A DNA stretch of 64,000 nucleotides, taken from NCBI RefSeq assembly GCF_001905465.1, contig NZ_LISX01000003.1, positions 656,565 to 720,564 of the forward strand, in the 5' to 3' direction. The notes under the pieces were generated by a model. It saw nothing but the letters and a program-made list of their open reading frames with translations. It was not told the origin of the DNA and made no database searches. Source of the stretch: Kitasatospora sp. CB01950. Lineage in GTDB: Bacteria > Actinomycetota > Actinomycetes > Streptomycetales > Streptomycetaceae. Below, piece by piece: positions 25,494-34,610 of this stretch (positions are counted from its first letter, which is position 1; each line of letters opens with the position of its first letter). Made by a program: the position numbers and the translations under genes.

Positions 25494-26393
25494 ATGCCCG
25501 AGCGACAGGTCACGGAAGTGGAGGGCCGCCGCCTGGTCCTCTCCCACCTCGACAAGGTCCTGTGGCCCGTCACCGGGTGGACCAAGGGCGAGGCCCTCTA
25601 CTACTACGCGCAGATCGCCCCCGCGATGCTTCCGCACCTGCGCGGCCGCGCCGCCAGCTTCCTGCGCTTCCCGTCCGGCATCGGCGAAGAAGGCTTCTTC
25701 GCCAAGAACCCGCCACCCGGACTGCCCCACTGGGTGCGCACCGTGACCGCACCCAGCCACGAAGGGCCCAAGCAGCGTGTCGCCGTGGACGACCTGCCGA
25801 CGCTGATGACCGTCGCCAACGGCTACGCCCTGGAACTGCACGTCCCGCAGTGGACCGCCGAGAGCGGACCCGACGCCCACGACCGCCTGGTCGTCGACCT
25901 CGACCCCGGACCCGGTGCCGATCTCACCCACTGCTGTCAGGTCGCCCTGCTGATCCGTGACGCCCTTGCCGCCGACGGCCTGGTCTGCCGGCCCAAGACC
26001 TCCGGCAGCAAGGGACTGCACCTGTACGCCGCACTGCGCCCAGCCCCCGCCCGGAAGGTCAGCGACTACGCACGCGCCCTCGCCGAACGCCTCGCCCGCG
26101 AGCACCCCGCCCTGGTGGTGTCCCGGATGACCAAGGCGCTGCGCCGGGGAAAGGTCTTCGTCGACTGGTCGCAGAACGCGACGGCTAAGACCACCGCCGC
26201 GCCCTACACCCTGCGCGCCACCAGCATCCCGGGGGTGTCGGCCCCGGTGAGTTGGACCGAGGTCGAGCAGTGCACCGACCCGGCCGAGCTGATCTTCAGC
26301 CCGCAGGAAGTGGTCGACCGATACGCCGAGCAGGGCGATCTGTTGGCCGAGCTGCTCAGCGACGACCAGACGCTGCCGGAGCCAGGCGACTGA
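25494..26393 (+). CDS. LigD-type primase-polymerase (AEP) domain protein
   Basis: 299 residues, a stand-alone polymerase domain of the LigD group of archaeo-eukaryotic primases. Catalytic Asp135 and Asp137 in VVDLDPG and His176 in SGSKGLHLY are visible, as is the 5'-phosphate-binding N-terminal region. Fills or templates ends during Ku-dependent NHEJ, with a ribonucleotide preference in known members. The ligase and nuclease domains of full LigD are absent, so a separate ligase must act. Start taken at ATG 25494; an in-frame ATG at 25455 would overlap the ku start. Divergent partner of ku. Confidence 0.93.
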   Translation: MPERQVTEVEGRRLVLSHLDKVLWPVTGWTKGEALYYYAQIAPAMLPHLRGRAASFLRFPSGIGEEGFFAKNPPPGLPHWVRTVTAPSHEGPKQRVAVDDLPTLMTVANGYALELHVPQWTAESGPDAHDRLVVDLDPGPGADLTHCCQVALLIRDALAADGLVCRPKTSGSKGLHLYAALRPAPARKVSDYARALAERLAREHPALVVSRMTKALRRGKVFVDWSQNATAKTTAAPYTLRATSIPGVSAPVSWTEVEQCTDPAELIFSPQEVVDRYAEQGDLLAELLSDDQTLPEPGD

Positions 26394-26540
26394 CCCCGAA
26401 GGTCGACGGAGCTGGGTGGTGGGCCGATCAGCATGCTTCGCCTGCCTTTCGTGGTTGGTCGAGCGGAATCGTGGGTCGGTCCGGAAGTCGCGGGTCGGTT
26501 CGGGAATCGCGGTCGGTTCGGGACGTTGGGGCGCGGGTGA

Positions 26541-26620
26541 CCTGGCCGGCCGGCGCCGACCGGCCAGGGAGGGGCAGGGAAGGTTCGGGGGCAGGGCAGG
26601 GCAGGGCAGGGCAGGTGCAG
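26541..26620. terminator. Hairpin and G-rich pentamer tract between converging genes
   Basis: A 9-bp stem CCTGGCCGG / CCGGCCAGG (26541-26568) followed by about five GGGCA pentamers (26590-26617). Likely terminator for the polymerase gene; the pentamers are a simple repeat. Confidence 0.55.
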
Positions 26621-26650
26621 GGTGGGGGGCAGTGCGGCGGTGATGAGGTG

Positions 26651-27547
26651 TCAGGACGTGGCGGCCTCCGTGGCGGGTTCGGCGATCAGGGCGGTGGCGA
26701 TGCGACGGAAGCCGACGTTCTCGTAGATCCGAGCCACGGCACCGTCACTGGCGGACAGGAACACCGTGCGTATGCCGGTGGCCCGGGCGTGCTCCACCAG
26801 GTGTGCGGTGACCCGGCGTGCCAGGCCCTGCCGCCGCTGGGACGGGAGCGTCGCCACCGCGACGACCTCGCTGACCTCGCCCACCGGCTGGTGGCAGCCG
26901 GAGGCGATTGCCAGCCCGTCCGGCCCGGCCATCGCGGCGATGACGGTGCGGCCGGCCTCCATCCGCCCGATCATCCGCGTCACCTGGCCGTCGGCGATCG
27001 CCGTCCGGGTGGCTTCGGCGAGCTGCTCCGGGCCGGCTTCGCCGACCTCGGTGCCCGGCTCGGCGAAGGCGAGGTGCGGAACGGCGACGGCACTCGGCAG
27101 CAGGGGGTCGTCGGTCGTCAGCACCCGGATCTCCGGTCCGTCCTCCGCAGCCGGGGCGGCAGTCGAGGGGCCGTCGAGCTCCAGGACCAGCAGCGGATGC
27201 TCGTGCACCTCCAGGCCGGAGGCCTCGACGGCGGCGCGCAGACCCGGCGAAGTCTCGTGCACCCACTCGAAGCTCTCCGGTGCGCCCAGCTCACGCTGGC
27301 GCGCCCGGACCCGGTCAACATCGGCCACGGTGAACGGCCCGTCGCCGCCCAGCGTCGGGCGTCCGTAGTAGTGCCAGCCCGGCCCCGTGCGGACGAACAG
27401 AGTGAAGGGGCCGTGTTCCTCGGCGGCCGCGGAGAACCGGGGAACGGCGTCGTAGAACTCTTCGAGCCGGGCCAGGACGGCCGACGGCCCGCCCACCTCA
27501 GCCCCCGGGGTGGAGGTGGGGTCGGTGTCGTGCAGGGAGTTGCGCAT
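26651..27547 (-). CDS. GNAT-family acetyltransferase (two-lobed)
   Basis: 298 residues. The C-terminal half is a complete GNAT fold: VVAVATLPSQRRQGLARRVTA carries the acetyl-CoA loop Q-R-R-Q-G-L-A, followed by TVFLSASDGAVARIYENVGF. The N-terminal half is a diverged lobe with no acetyl-CoA motif, a common arrangement in actinomycetes. Start chosen at ATG 27547, where GGACGG lies upstream; a Met at 27592 has no ribosome site. A promoter region with a TTTTTT run lies upstream (27600-27680). Substrate unknown. Confidence 0.85.
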   Translation of the reverse strand: MRNSLHDTDPTSTPGAEVGGPSAVLARLEEFYDAVPRFSAAAEEHGPFTLFVRTGPGWHYYGRPTLGGDGPFTVADVDRVRARQRELGAPESFEWVHETSPGLRAAVEASGLEVHEHPLLVLELDGPSTAAPAAEDGPEIRVLTTDDPLLPSAVAVPHLAFAEPGTEVGEAGPEQLAEATRTAIADGQVTRMIGRMEAGRTVIAAMAGPDGLAIASGCHQPVGEVSEVVAVATLPSQRRQGLARRVTAHLVEHARATGIRTVFLSASDGAVARIYENVGFRRIATALIAEPATEAATS

Positions 27548-27845
27548 CGTGCCGTCCAAGGTGTGGTGCGTCCTCTCGTGGAGGTTGATCACGCGGAATC
27601 AAAGCAGGGCGGTAGGACGCGTGCACCTCTTTTTTCGAACCGCACACACCGATCGTTCGACTTGACCGGCTCGTGACGGAGTGGAGTGCCGAATCGGTTC
27701 TGCGCTGCGGTGGTTGCCCTGCAGGGGTGCGGGACGGGGGTGTCTTCACCTCCCACGGGTGGCGGAGGACGGGCCCGGAAATCCGAACGGGACGTCGATG
27801 TTCACCCGCGGGAGGGGAGACGAGCGGTGCAGTGTTGACGTTCCG

Positions 27846-28607
27846 TCAGGCCTTCCGTACCTCGGCGAGATGGGCGATCAACAGCTCGGCGACCTCGGCC
27901 GGGCGCTCCAGGGCGGGCAGATGGCCGGCCCAGGGGAGTTCGCGGTACTCACCGGCAGGCAGTACGGCCGCCGTGTCGACGGCGATCCGGCGAAAGTCGT
28001 CCACGTCGTGCCGGCCGCCGAAGACCAGCGCGGGGGCGACGGCATTGCGCAGGTCCACCTCGATCTCGGTCGGGTGGATCTCCTCCGCGACTGCGAGCTG
28101 TACCTCGTACGCGTTGTGCTGCATCAGCCGGACCTTGGCCTTGGCGGCCTCGTCCGCGTCGGGCCCGAGCCAGGTGTCCACCATCAGCTCGACCGCCTCG
28201 TCCAGTCGCCCGGATTCGACCAGGGCGACCTCCCGATCGCCCAGCTCCACCAGCTCGGCGCTCGGCTCGTGAGTGGCACTGCCCGGGCAGAGCAGCGTCA
28301 GCGAGTGCACCCGCTCCGGGCGCAGGGCCGCGAACTGCGCGGCCATGTTGCCGCCGAAGGAAGCGCCGATGAGCGAGACCCGGTCGATGCCGAGTTCGTC
28401 GAGCAGTTCCTCGATGTCGGTCAGATTGCTGTACGGCGCCTCCGCGCAGGGGGTCTCCCCGAAACCGCGGAAGTCGCACCGCACGACTCGGTACCCGGCT
28501 TCGCGCAGCGCGTCCCACTGGCCGTCCCACATCCGCCGGTCGCAGACGGAGGAGTGCAGCAGGAGCACCGCGGGGCCGGTGCCGGCCACCTCGTGAGTGA
28601 TCGTCAT
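27846..28607 (-). CDS. Alpha/beta hydrolase
   Basis: 253 residues. Nucleophile Ser83 in GASFGG, acid in GGRHDVDD and His in WAGHLPALERP; the GFGET segment after CDFRG is typical of the epoxide-hydrolase/haloperoxidase-like branch. Probably an esterase or lactonase acting on a small metabolite. A 110-base divergent region separates it from the DNA glycosylase gene. No signal peptide. Substrate cannot be deduced. Confidence 0.88.
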   Translation of the reverse strand: MTITHEVAGTGPAVLLLHSSVCDRRMWDGQWDALREAGYRVVRCDFRGFGETPCAEAPYSNLTDIEELLDELGIDRVSLIGASFGGNMAAQFAALRPERVHSLTLLCPGSATHEPSAELVELGDREVALVESGRLDEAVELMVDTWLGPDADEAAKAKVRLMQHNAYEVQLAVAEEIHPTEIEVDLRNAVAPALVFGGRHDVDDFRRIAVDTAAVLPAGEYRELPWAGHLPALERPAEVAELLIAHLAEVRKA

Positions 28608-28717
28608 CGCGCCAACCTAGAACAGCGGCACCCCATCCGACCAGGAAATTTGCTGCCGGCAGAGAGGGTGGGGGAGGGTCGGGCCGCGGTGTCCGAAGCG
28701 ACCGGCATGATGGGAGG

Positions 28718-29509
28718 GTGCCCGAAGGAGACAGCATCTACCTGGTCGCCACCCAGCTCAACCACGCCCTCGCCGGCGCAGTGTTGACGGTGGCGGACCT
28801 GCGCGTTCCCGCCCATGCCACGGCCGACCTCACCGGCCGCCGAGTGCTCGAGACGGTGCCGCGCGGCAAACACCTGCTGACCAGGTTCGAGGGCGGTGTG
28901 ACGCTCTACACCCATCTGCGGATGGACGGTCGCTGGCAGGTGTTCCGGCCCGGCGAGCGCTGGCGCAGCGGGCCCGCGTTCCAGATCCGGGCGATCCTCG
29001 GCACCGAGCAGGGCACCGCCGTCGGTTACCGACTGCCCGTGGTCCAGCTGCTTCGCACCGCCGAGGAGGCCCGGGTGGTCGGCCACCTCGGCCCCGACCT
29101 GCTCGGCCCCGACTGGGACGCCGCCGAGGTCCGTCGCCGCCTGCTGGCCGCCCCGCAACGCCCGGTCGGCGCGGCCCTGCTGGACCAGCGGAACCTGGCC
29201 GGCATCGGCAACGTGTACGCGAACGAGCTGTGCTTTCTGGCCGGAGTCACCCCGTGGCTTCCGGTCGCCGAACTGCCCGACCTGGACCGCCTGCTGCACC
29301 GGGCGCACCAGCTGCTGGACGCCAACAAGCTGCGGCACGGCCACATCACCACCGGCGACACCCGGCCCGGCTGCCAGAACTGGGTGTACGGCCGGGCCCG
29401 CCGCAACTGCGTGCGCTGCGGCACGCCGATCCGCACCGGCACCCACGCGCAGGACCGGACCGCGTACTGGTGCCCGCGCTGCCAGCGGGGACCGGCGCCG
29501 ACCGGCTGA
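28718..29509 (+). CDS. Fpg/Nei-family DNA glycosylase/AP lyase
   Basis: 263 residues. The Schiff-base nucleophile Pro2 and Glu3 are present (PEGDSIY), with the beta-hairpin Lys in PRGKHLL. The helix-two-turn-helix reads QRNLAGIGNVYANELCF, and the zinc finger is C-x2-C ... C-x2-C at the C-terminus (CVRCGTPIRTG, CPRCQRG). It removes oxidised bases and nicks the abasic site. The PEGDSIY start and short form place it in the Nei2 group of actinobacteria. GTG start at 28718 behind GGGAGG. Confidence 0.93.
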   Translation: MPEGDSIYLVATQLNHALAGAVLTVADLRVPAHATADLTGRRVLETVPRGKHLLTRFEGGVTLYTHLRMDGRWQVFRPGERWRSGPAFQIRAILGTEQGTAVGYRLPVVQLLRTAEEARVVGHLGPDLLGPDWDAAEVRRRLLAAPQRPVGAALLDQRNLAGIGNVYANELCFLAGVTPWLPVAELPDLDRLLHRAHQLLDANKLRHGHITTGDTRPGCQNWVYGRARRNCVRCGTPIRTGTHAQDRTAYWCPRCQRGPAPTG

Positions 29510-29564
29510 CGGCACCGGAGGCTTCGGTGGCTTCGGCGCTGCGGGGACGAGCTGCCGGGGCGCG

Positions 29565-30260
29565 TCAGTCCTGTTCGACCAGCGCCGGGTGGCGGGGATC
29601 GTCGACCCGGACGGTGAGGTCGGCGAGTGCGGCCGGGTCGGTCTCGGCGCGGTACCGCTCGTGGGCCGGCAGTGTCCAGTGCCGGTCGGCGGGAGTGCGG
29701 CGGGCGAGCGCGGCAGGGGACTGGGTGAGGTGCACCGTGAACTCGAGCGGCAGCCAGCGGCCCAGCAGGAACGGGCCGTCCAGCAGCAGCACACCGCGCA
29801 GCGGCAGCTCCACGTAGCGGGCTCGGGTGGAGCGGTCGGTGGCCGGATCCCAGAAGGTCGGCAGAATCCGGCCGTCCGCGCCCGGCTCCAGCGGGTCGAG
29901 GACCTCGCGCAGCAGCGCGCCCTCGTCCAGCCACAGGTCGTGAAAGGCGTCCGGGTCCTGCTTGCCGTATTCGAAACGGACCGAGGCCGGACGCAGGAAA
30001 TCCCCCACCGACACTCGCTGCACCGGCCGCCCGAGCAGCCGAAGTGGCGCCACCAGCGCGTCCGCCAGCTCACCCGGGCGGGCGGCGTCCGCGCCGTCGA
30101 TCGCCACCCGCAGGCGGCGGTCCGGCGCGCCGGGCAACTGGTGGATCCGCTCCGCGAGCAGGTCGACCAGGCGCTCCGGAGAGATCGGGGTCACCCGCAC
30201 CGGGCGATCACTTCCTTCCGTCAACCGGACTATATTTTCCGACACCTGATCGTCGCTCAT
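29565..30260 (-). CDS. Uridine kinase-like P-loop protein with degenerate Walker A
   Basis: 231 residues of the uridine kinase/NTPase type. The expected GxxGxGKS/T loop after the first strand is changed to AIDGADAARPGE, lacking the Lys-Ser/Thr, while later elements (SVGDFLRPASVRFEYGKQDP, LRGVLLLDGPFLLG with the Walker B-like Asp) are kept. Streptomycetes hold several such homologues. The protein may have lost kinase activity or use another binding mode. Divergent from the HD-domain gene with only 17 bases between starts. Confidence 0.75.
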   Translation of the reverse strand: MSDDQVSENIVRLTEGSDRPVRVTPISPERLVDLLAERIHQLPGAPDRRLRVAIDGADAARPGELADALVAPLRLLGRPVQRVSVGDFLRPASVRFEYGKQDPDAFHDLWLDEGALLREVLDPLEPGADGRILPTFWDPATDRSTRARYVELPLRGVLLLDGPFLLGRWLPLEFTVHLTQSPAALARRTPADRHWTLPAHERYRAETDPAALADLTVRVDDPRHPALVEQD

Positions 30261-30277
30261 CCCAGGGGGACCTCGTC

Positions 30278-30781
30278 GTGCATTCGCCGACCCTCGCCGA
30301 AGTGGACGCCTTTGCTGCCCGCGCGCACATCGGACAGTACGACCGGATCGGCGTCCCCTACATCGAACACGTCCGCGCGGTGGCGGCCGGCGTGGCCGCG
30401 TTCGGCACCGGCCTGCAGATGGCCGGCCTGCTGCACGACGTGCTGGAGGACACCCCGACCGGCCCCGAGGACCTGCGCGCCGCCGGAATCCCCGCAGCCG
30501 TGGTCGCCACCGTCCGCCGGGTCACCCGGCCACCCGGGACGGACTACCGGGCGATGCTGCTCGACATCGTCACCGACCACGCAGCCACCCTCGTCAAGAT
30601 CGCCGACAACGCCCACAACTCCCGCGCCGACCGGGCCGCCCACCTGCCCGAGGCGGACCGCGCCCGGCTCGACGGACGCTACCGGGACGCCCGCGCCGTC
30701 CTGTGGCCTGCCGTGGCCGAAGCCGACCTGCGGACCGTCCTCGCCGCCGTCAACCCCGCGTTGCTGATCGAACTCGACTGA
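30278..30781 (+). CDS. Small HD-domain hydrolase, MESH1/SpoT-like
   Basis: 167 residues containing only an HD domain: YIEHVRAVAAGVA supplies the first His, MAGLLHDVLEDTP the HD plus ED of the RelA/SpoT hydrolase group, and LVKIADNAHNSRAD the distal Asp. This combination is typical of (p)ppGpp hydrolases without a synthetase or regulatory domain. It may degrade (p)ppGpp or, as reported for MESH1, another phosphorylated nucleotide such as NADPH; activity here is inferred. GTG start at 30278 behind AGGGGGA; the frame is open further upstream but unsupported. Confidence 0.82.
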   Translation: MHSPTLAEVDAFAARAHIGQYDRIGVPYIEHVRAVAAGVAAFGTGLQMAGLLHDVLEDTPTGPEDLRAAGIPAAVVATVRRVTRPPGTDYRAMLLDIVTDHAATLVKIADNAHNSRADRAAHLPEADRARLDGRYRDARAVLWPAVAEADLRTVLAAVNPALLIELD

Positions 30782-30840
30782 AACGTTCGTCGGGAGCAGG
30801 CTGGAAGGAGCAGTGGGGGCCCGACAGCGAGGAGCCGAGA

Positions 30841-31014
30841 ATGTCCGAGATGAACGACAGGCTCAACGACAAGGCACAGCGCGACGAGGACGACGTCCGC
30901 GCCGCCGACCCCGAGGAAGGCATCACCTCCTACCAGAACATGCACGCCTGGGAGGAGTCGCAGGCGGAGGGCGACCGGCTCGCCGAGCCGCCCCAGCAGG
31001 AGGAGCAGCGGTGA
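30841..31014 (+). CDS. Small acidic protein
   Basis: 57 residues, about one third Asp/Glu, hydrophilic and without Cys or a membrane segment (MSEMNDRLNDKAQRDEDDVR then EEGITSYQNMHAWEESQAEG). Good ribosome site GAGGAG. Its stop overlaps the GTG of the following DUF1876 gene by four bases, so the pair is coupled. Probably disordered. Function not known. Confidence 0.7.
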   Translation: MSEMNDRLNDKAQRDEDDVRAADPEEGITSYQNMHAWEESQAEGDRLAEPPQQEEQR

Positions 31015-31301
31015 GCGGCCGCGCCGCGGTCTCCGAACCGCACACCACTGAATGGTCCGTACGCCTGCGGCTGGTCGAGGTCGGCGACCTCACCCAGGCA
31101 CACGCCATCCTCGACACCGGAGTCAACTTGATCGAGGTCGATGCCGAGGCCCATCGCAGTGCCCAGGACCCCGCAGACCCCGCCATCGGCGACGAACTCG
31201 CCGTCGGCCGCGCCCTTGCCGCCCTCGGGCAGCAACTGATCCACCGCGGCTCGACCGCCGCCGAAGCCGTCGAATCCGCCCGCCGTCGCGACACGCCGTA
31301 A
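31011..31301 (+). CDS. DUF1876-like protein
   Basis: 96 residues with the DUF1876 signature: an opening TEWSVRLRLVEVGDLTQAHA strand-helix segment and the conserved IGDELAVGRALAALGQQLI near the end. These dsRBD-sized proteins are common in streptomycetes and have no proven role. GTG start overlaps the previous stop (GTGA), making a two-gene operon with the acidic protein and probably the HD hydrolase upstream (59-base gap). Confidence 0.75.
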   Translation: MSGRAAVSEPHTTEWSVRLRLVEVGDLTQAHAILDTGVNLIEVDAEAHRSAQDPADPAIGDELAVGRALAALGQQLIHRGSTAAEAVESARRRDTP

Positions 31302-31490
31302 CTGCGGAGAGTCGGCGCGTTGTTCCGTTCGTGCCGTGTTGTGGCGTGACTTGGTGGCGAGTCGCTCAGCGGCCGGTGCCTGCGGTTGTCGGATCGGCGA
31401 AGCGTGTGCGGGGATCCTGTCGGATCGCGCGGGCAGGCCGAAACCCGGGTCGCGGTCGGTTGCACCGTTCGCGGCCCGGGTCCGGGGGAG

Positions 31491-31769
31491 TCACGCCTGC
31501 GGAGCGGCCGCGCCACCGCCCGCCTTCACTGCCTCCACCATGTGCTGATGCACCTCGCGTGCCGCTGCCTCGTCCGCCGCGGCCACCGGGCTGCCCTCCA
31601 CGGTGAACCAGTCGAGTGCCCCGCTGTACTGCACCGTCAGCCGCGCCTCGCCCTCGATCCACATGGTGTGCACGGTCAGATCCCCGGTGATGACGCCGAT
31701 CTCCACGGTCTTCACGCCACCGTGGCCGGACAGAATGCCCTGCGTGGTCCAGGTTGCCCAGGTATTCAC
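31491..31769 (-). CDS. Conserved small hypothetical protein
   Basis: 92 residues starting at GTG 31769 with GGGAG seven bases upstream. Beta-rich first two thirds (GVKTVEIGVITGDLTVHTMW, EARLTVQYSGALDWFTVEGS) and an alanine-rich helix at the end. No signal peptide, Cys or membrane segment. I do not recognise the family. The balanced composition and proper ribosome site support a real gene. Confidence 0.65.
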   Translation of the reverse strand: MNTWATWTTQGILSGHGGVKTVEIGVITGDLTVHTMWIEGEARLTVQYSGALDWFTVEGSPVAAADEAAAREVHQHMVEAVKAGGGAAAPQA

Positions 31770-32604
31770 AAACCCGCTCCCATCCGCCGCCCTATGGGCC
31801 GCTCGGTCCCGACCCCACAGGTACCCAACCCGTGGCGACCGTCTTCCACTCTCACCCGGAAGGCCGAAAACCGCCCCCCGAGCGGCCGCTCAAGGCCGGG
31901 AACGGTACCGACGACGTGCCGGGAGAGCGAGGGACGGCACGACTTGCGCGAGGTCGGTTGGCCAGACCCGCCGCGACTTGATGCCAACTCTGTCGAGCCC
32001 GCACATGCGTCCTTGGCCGTGATCCCGCCGCTGCCCCCTCGAGGACCGGCGATGCTACGGCTTCCAGTGGGCGCATCGACCTCAGAATCGACGCTTCCGA
32101 CCTCACTGTTCAGCACAACCGCGCTGCGCCCGACGCGCTCGCCGTGCTGCGGACCGTCGCCGGGACGAAGCCGGTCTGCGGTCTGGTCCGGTGCGACCCA
32201 TCCGCCGACGGCGGCGCAGCTGGGCGGACCGCGGCTGCAGCCGTTCGGACCCACACCGGTGCTCGGGCATGAGCCGCAGCGGGCTCCTGGCGAGTGGCCT
32301 GCTTGCGCCGGCCCGAAGGTCGCTCGCCCGCCATGGCGCGGAGCCGCCTGTTCAGGTGATGCGGATGCGACAGGCGCTGGCACTGCGACCCGAGTGAGTG
32401 CGGCGCGGGTTCGATCCGGGCGGGATACGCCGACGCGTGCTGCCATGGTGGGATTTCGGCCAATTGTGGCGGTTTCCAGGCAGGTTGGTGATCCGTAAGG
32501 TGTCGTAACGATTGATGACATGCGCCTATCAATTCTGAGAGTTTGCTGGCAATCTGCCCCTCGGCCAGGGCCCCCACAGACCCTGGCAACCGAGAGGAGC
32601 ACCG
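31770..32604. other. 835-base region with no intact gene
   Basis: One short plus-strand frame around 32060-32270 reads LRIDASDLTVQHNRAAPDAL and TVAGTKPVCGLVRCDPSADG, which looks like a coding scrap without a start. The last 130 bases are the A/T-richer promoter and leader of the M1 peptidase gene, with a 7-bp GCCAGGG/CCCTGGC hairpin just before its ribosome site. Confidence 0.45.
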
Positions 32605-34488
32605 ATGAGCGACAGACTCCGCGTCCTCGCCACCCGCGCCGCCGCGCTACTGAGCACCACCGTGCTTGTCGCCGCCGGCACCGCGACCCTGGCCGCCCCC
32701 ACCGCGCAGGCCACCCAGGGCAACAGTGGCGCAGCGGCTGCGAGTTGCACGGCGACCCAGGTCGTGGCGAACGGCGGATTCGAGTCCGGCACCACGCCGT
32801 GGACCACGTCGAGCGGCGTGATCACCAGCGGCGGCGGACAGAGCGCCCACGGCGGAACGTCCTTCGCCTGGCTGGACGGCTACGGATCGGCCCACACCGA
32901 TTCGTTGACGCAGAGCGTCACGCTGCCGGCGGGTTGCACCAGTGCCAGCCTCAGCTTCTGGCTGCACGTGGACACGGCCGAGACCACCAAGACCACGGCG
33001 TACGACAAGCTCACCGCCAAGATCGGCACCACCACCCTCGCCACCTACTCCAACCTGGATGCGGCGGCGGGCTACGTGAAGAAGACGTTCGACGTGTCGG
33101 CCTACGCCGGACAGACCGTCAGCATCTCGTTCAACGGCGTCGAGGACTCCGGGCTGCAGACCAGCTTCGTGCTGGACGACGTCGCGCTGGACGTCTCCGG
33201 TGGTGGCACCACCCCGCCGCCGACCACCGACGCGACCCGCACCCCCGCGCCCACCGGGTACACCGTCAACCTGACCAGTGACGCCAGCGGCGCCAACTGG
33301 TCCGGTCACCAGACCATCGGCTTCACCAACCCCTCGGCAATTCCGCTGACCGAGGTGTACCTGCGGCTGTGGGACAACTACCACGGCAGCTGCCCCACGA
33401 CGCCGATCACCGTCAGCAACCTGACCGGTGGCACCACCGCACCGCTCACCGTCGGCTGCACCGCGCTCAAGGTCACCCTGCCCGCACCGCTCGCCCAGGG
33501 CGCAAGCGGCAGCGTCGGCTTCGACCTGTCCATCGCCGTCCCCTCCGGCGCGGACCGGTTCGGACGCGACGGTGCGTTCGCCTTCATCGGCAATGCACTT
33601 CCCGTGCTCGCCGTCCGCGACGCGGCCGGCTGGCACCTCGACCCGTACACCAACAACGGTGAGTCCTTCTACACACTGGCCTCCGACTACACGGTCACCC
33701 TCGACCACCCGAGCAGCCTGCTCGTCCCCGCGACCGGCACCTCCGTGGACACCCCTGGCAGCAGCGGACGAACCGTCACCACCGCCACCGCCAAGAACGT
33801 CCGCGAATTCGCTTGGGCGGCCGGGCCGTTCAGCAAGATTTCCGGAACCTCGTCGACCGGAGTCGCCGTCAACGTGTACTCCGTCAGCGGCATCAGCTCG
33901 AGCAGCGCGCAGTCCATGCTGACCACTGCCAAGTCCGCCGTCGACTCGCACGCCGCCCGCTTCGGCGCCTACCCCTACGGCGAACTCGACGCGGTGATCG
34001 ACAACAACTTCTGGTTCGGCGGCATGGAGTACCCCGGCTTCGTGCTCGACCTGGTCTCCACCACTGCCCTCACCCACGAGATCGGCCACCAGTGGTGGTA
34101 CGGCATCGTCGGCGATGACGAGTACAACAGCCCCTGGCTGGATGAGGCCTTCACCGATTACGCCACCGACCTCGCGCTCGGCAGCACCGGCACCAACTGC
34201 TGGAGCAGCGTCTCCTGGGCGTCCTCCGCCGAGAAGATCACCAACTCGATGGCCTACTGGGACGCCAACTCCTCCCGGTACTCGACGGTCATCTACAACT
34301 ACGGCAAGTGCGCGCTGCACGATCTGCGTCGCACCATCGGTGATGCCGCGATGACCACGCTGCTGCACGACTACGCGGCCGCGCACTGGTACGGGGTGTC
34401 CACCACCGCCGAGTTCAAGGCCGCCGCCCAGGCCGCGACGACCGTGGACCTGACCTCGTTCTGGACCCAGCACCGCATCGAAGGCTGA
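32605..34488 (+). CDS. Secreted M1-family metallopeptidase with N-terminal jelly-roll domain
   Basis: 627 residues. Signal peptide to about residue 40 (APTAQAT). Residues 48-195 form a beta domain matching the C-terminal domain of the protease at 14320 (DGYGSAHTDSLTQSVTLPAG, SFWLHVDTAETT). A Thr/Pro linker follows, then an M1 catalytic part. Zinc ligands are His491, His495 and Glu514 in HEIGH-18-E spacing exactly as in M1 enzymes, with catalytic Glu492 and a GGMEYPGF exopeptidase-type loop. Extracellular aminopeptidase or related. GAGGAG ribosome site. A strong hairpin follows the stop. Confidence 0.92.
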   Translation: MSDRLRVLATRAAALLSTTVLVAAGTATLAAPTAQATQGNSGAAAASCTATQVVANGGFESGTTPWTTSSGVITSGGGQSAHGGTSFAWLDGYGSAHTDSLTQSVTLPAGCTSASLSFWLHVDTAETTKTTAYDKLTAKIGTTTLATYSNLDAAAGYVKKTFDVSAYAGQTVSISFNGVEDSGLQTSFVLDDVALDVSGGGTTPPPTTDATRTPAPTGYTVNLTSDASGANWSGHQTIGFTNPSAIPLTEVYLRLWDNYHGSCPTTPITVSNLTGGTTAPLTVGCTALKVTLPAPLAQGASGSVGFDLSIAVPSGADRFGRDGAFAFIGNALPVLAVRDAAGWHLDPYTNNGESFYTLASDYTVTLDHPSSLLVPATGTSVDTPGSSGRTVTTATAKNVREFAWAAGPFSKISGTSSTGVAVNVYSVSGISSSSAQSMLTTAKSAVDSHAARFGAYPYGELDAVIDNNFWFGGMEYPGFVLDLVSTTALTHEIGHQWWYGIVGDDEYNSPWLDEAFTDYATDLALGSTGTNCWSSVSWASSAEKITNSMAYWDANSSRYSTVIYNYGKCALHDLRRTIGDAAMTTLLHDYAAAHWYGVSTTAEFKAAAQAATTVDLTSFWTQHRIEG

Positions 34489-34496
34489 TCACCCAC

Positions 34497-34545
34497 CGCC
34501 GGCCCCGTCCGCCCGATCCGGATTCCCGGGCGGACGGGGCCGGCG
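34497..34545. terminator. 19-bp perfect hairpin after the M1 peptidase
   Basis: 34497-34515 pairs exactly with 34527-34545 around an 11-base loop. Placed between converging genes, so it can serve both. Confidence 0.88.
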
Positions 34546-34610
34546 TGCCTTGTTGAGCCGGGCTGGAGCAACCCGCCGCCGACGCCAGTGCCGTCGCGGG
34601 GTGCCGACTG

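Noticed and set aside
26590..26617. GGGCA pentamer run considered as the start of a CRISPR-like or VNTR locus
   Set aside because: Five short contiguous units without spacers; simple sequence only.
32647..34473. Minus-strand open frame opposite the M1 peptidase
   Set aside because: Antisense shadow; the plus strand has perfect M1 zinc motif spacing.
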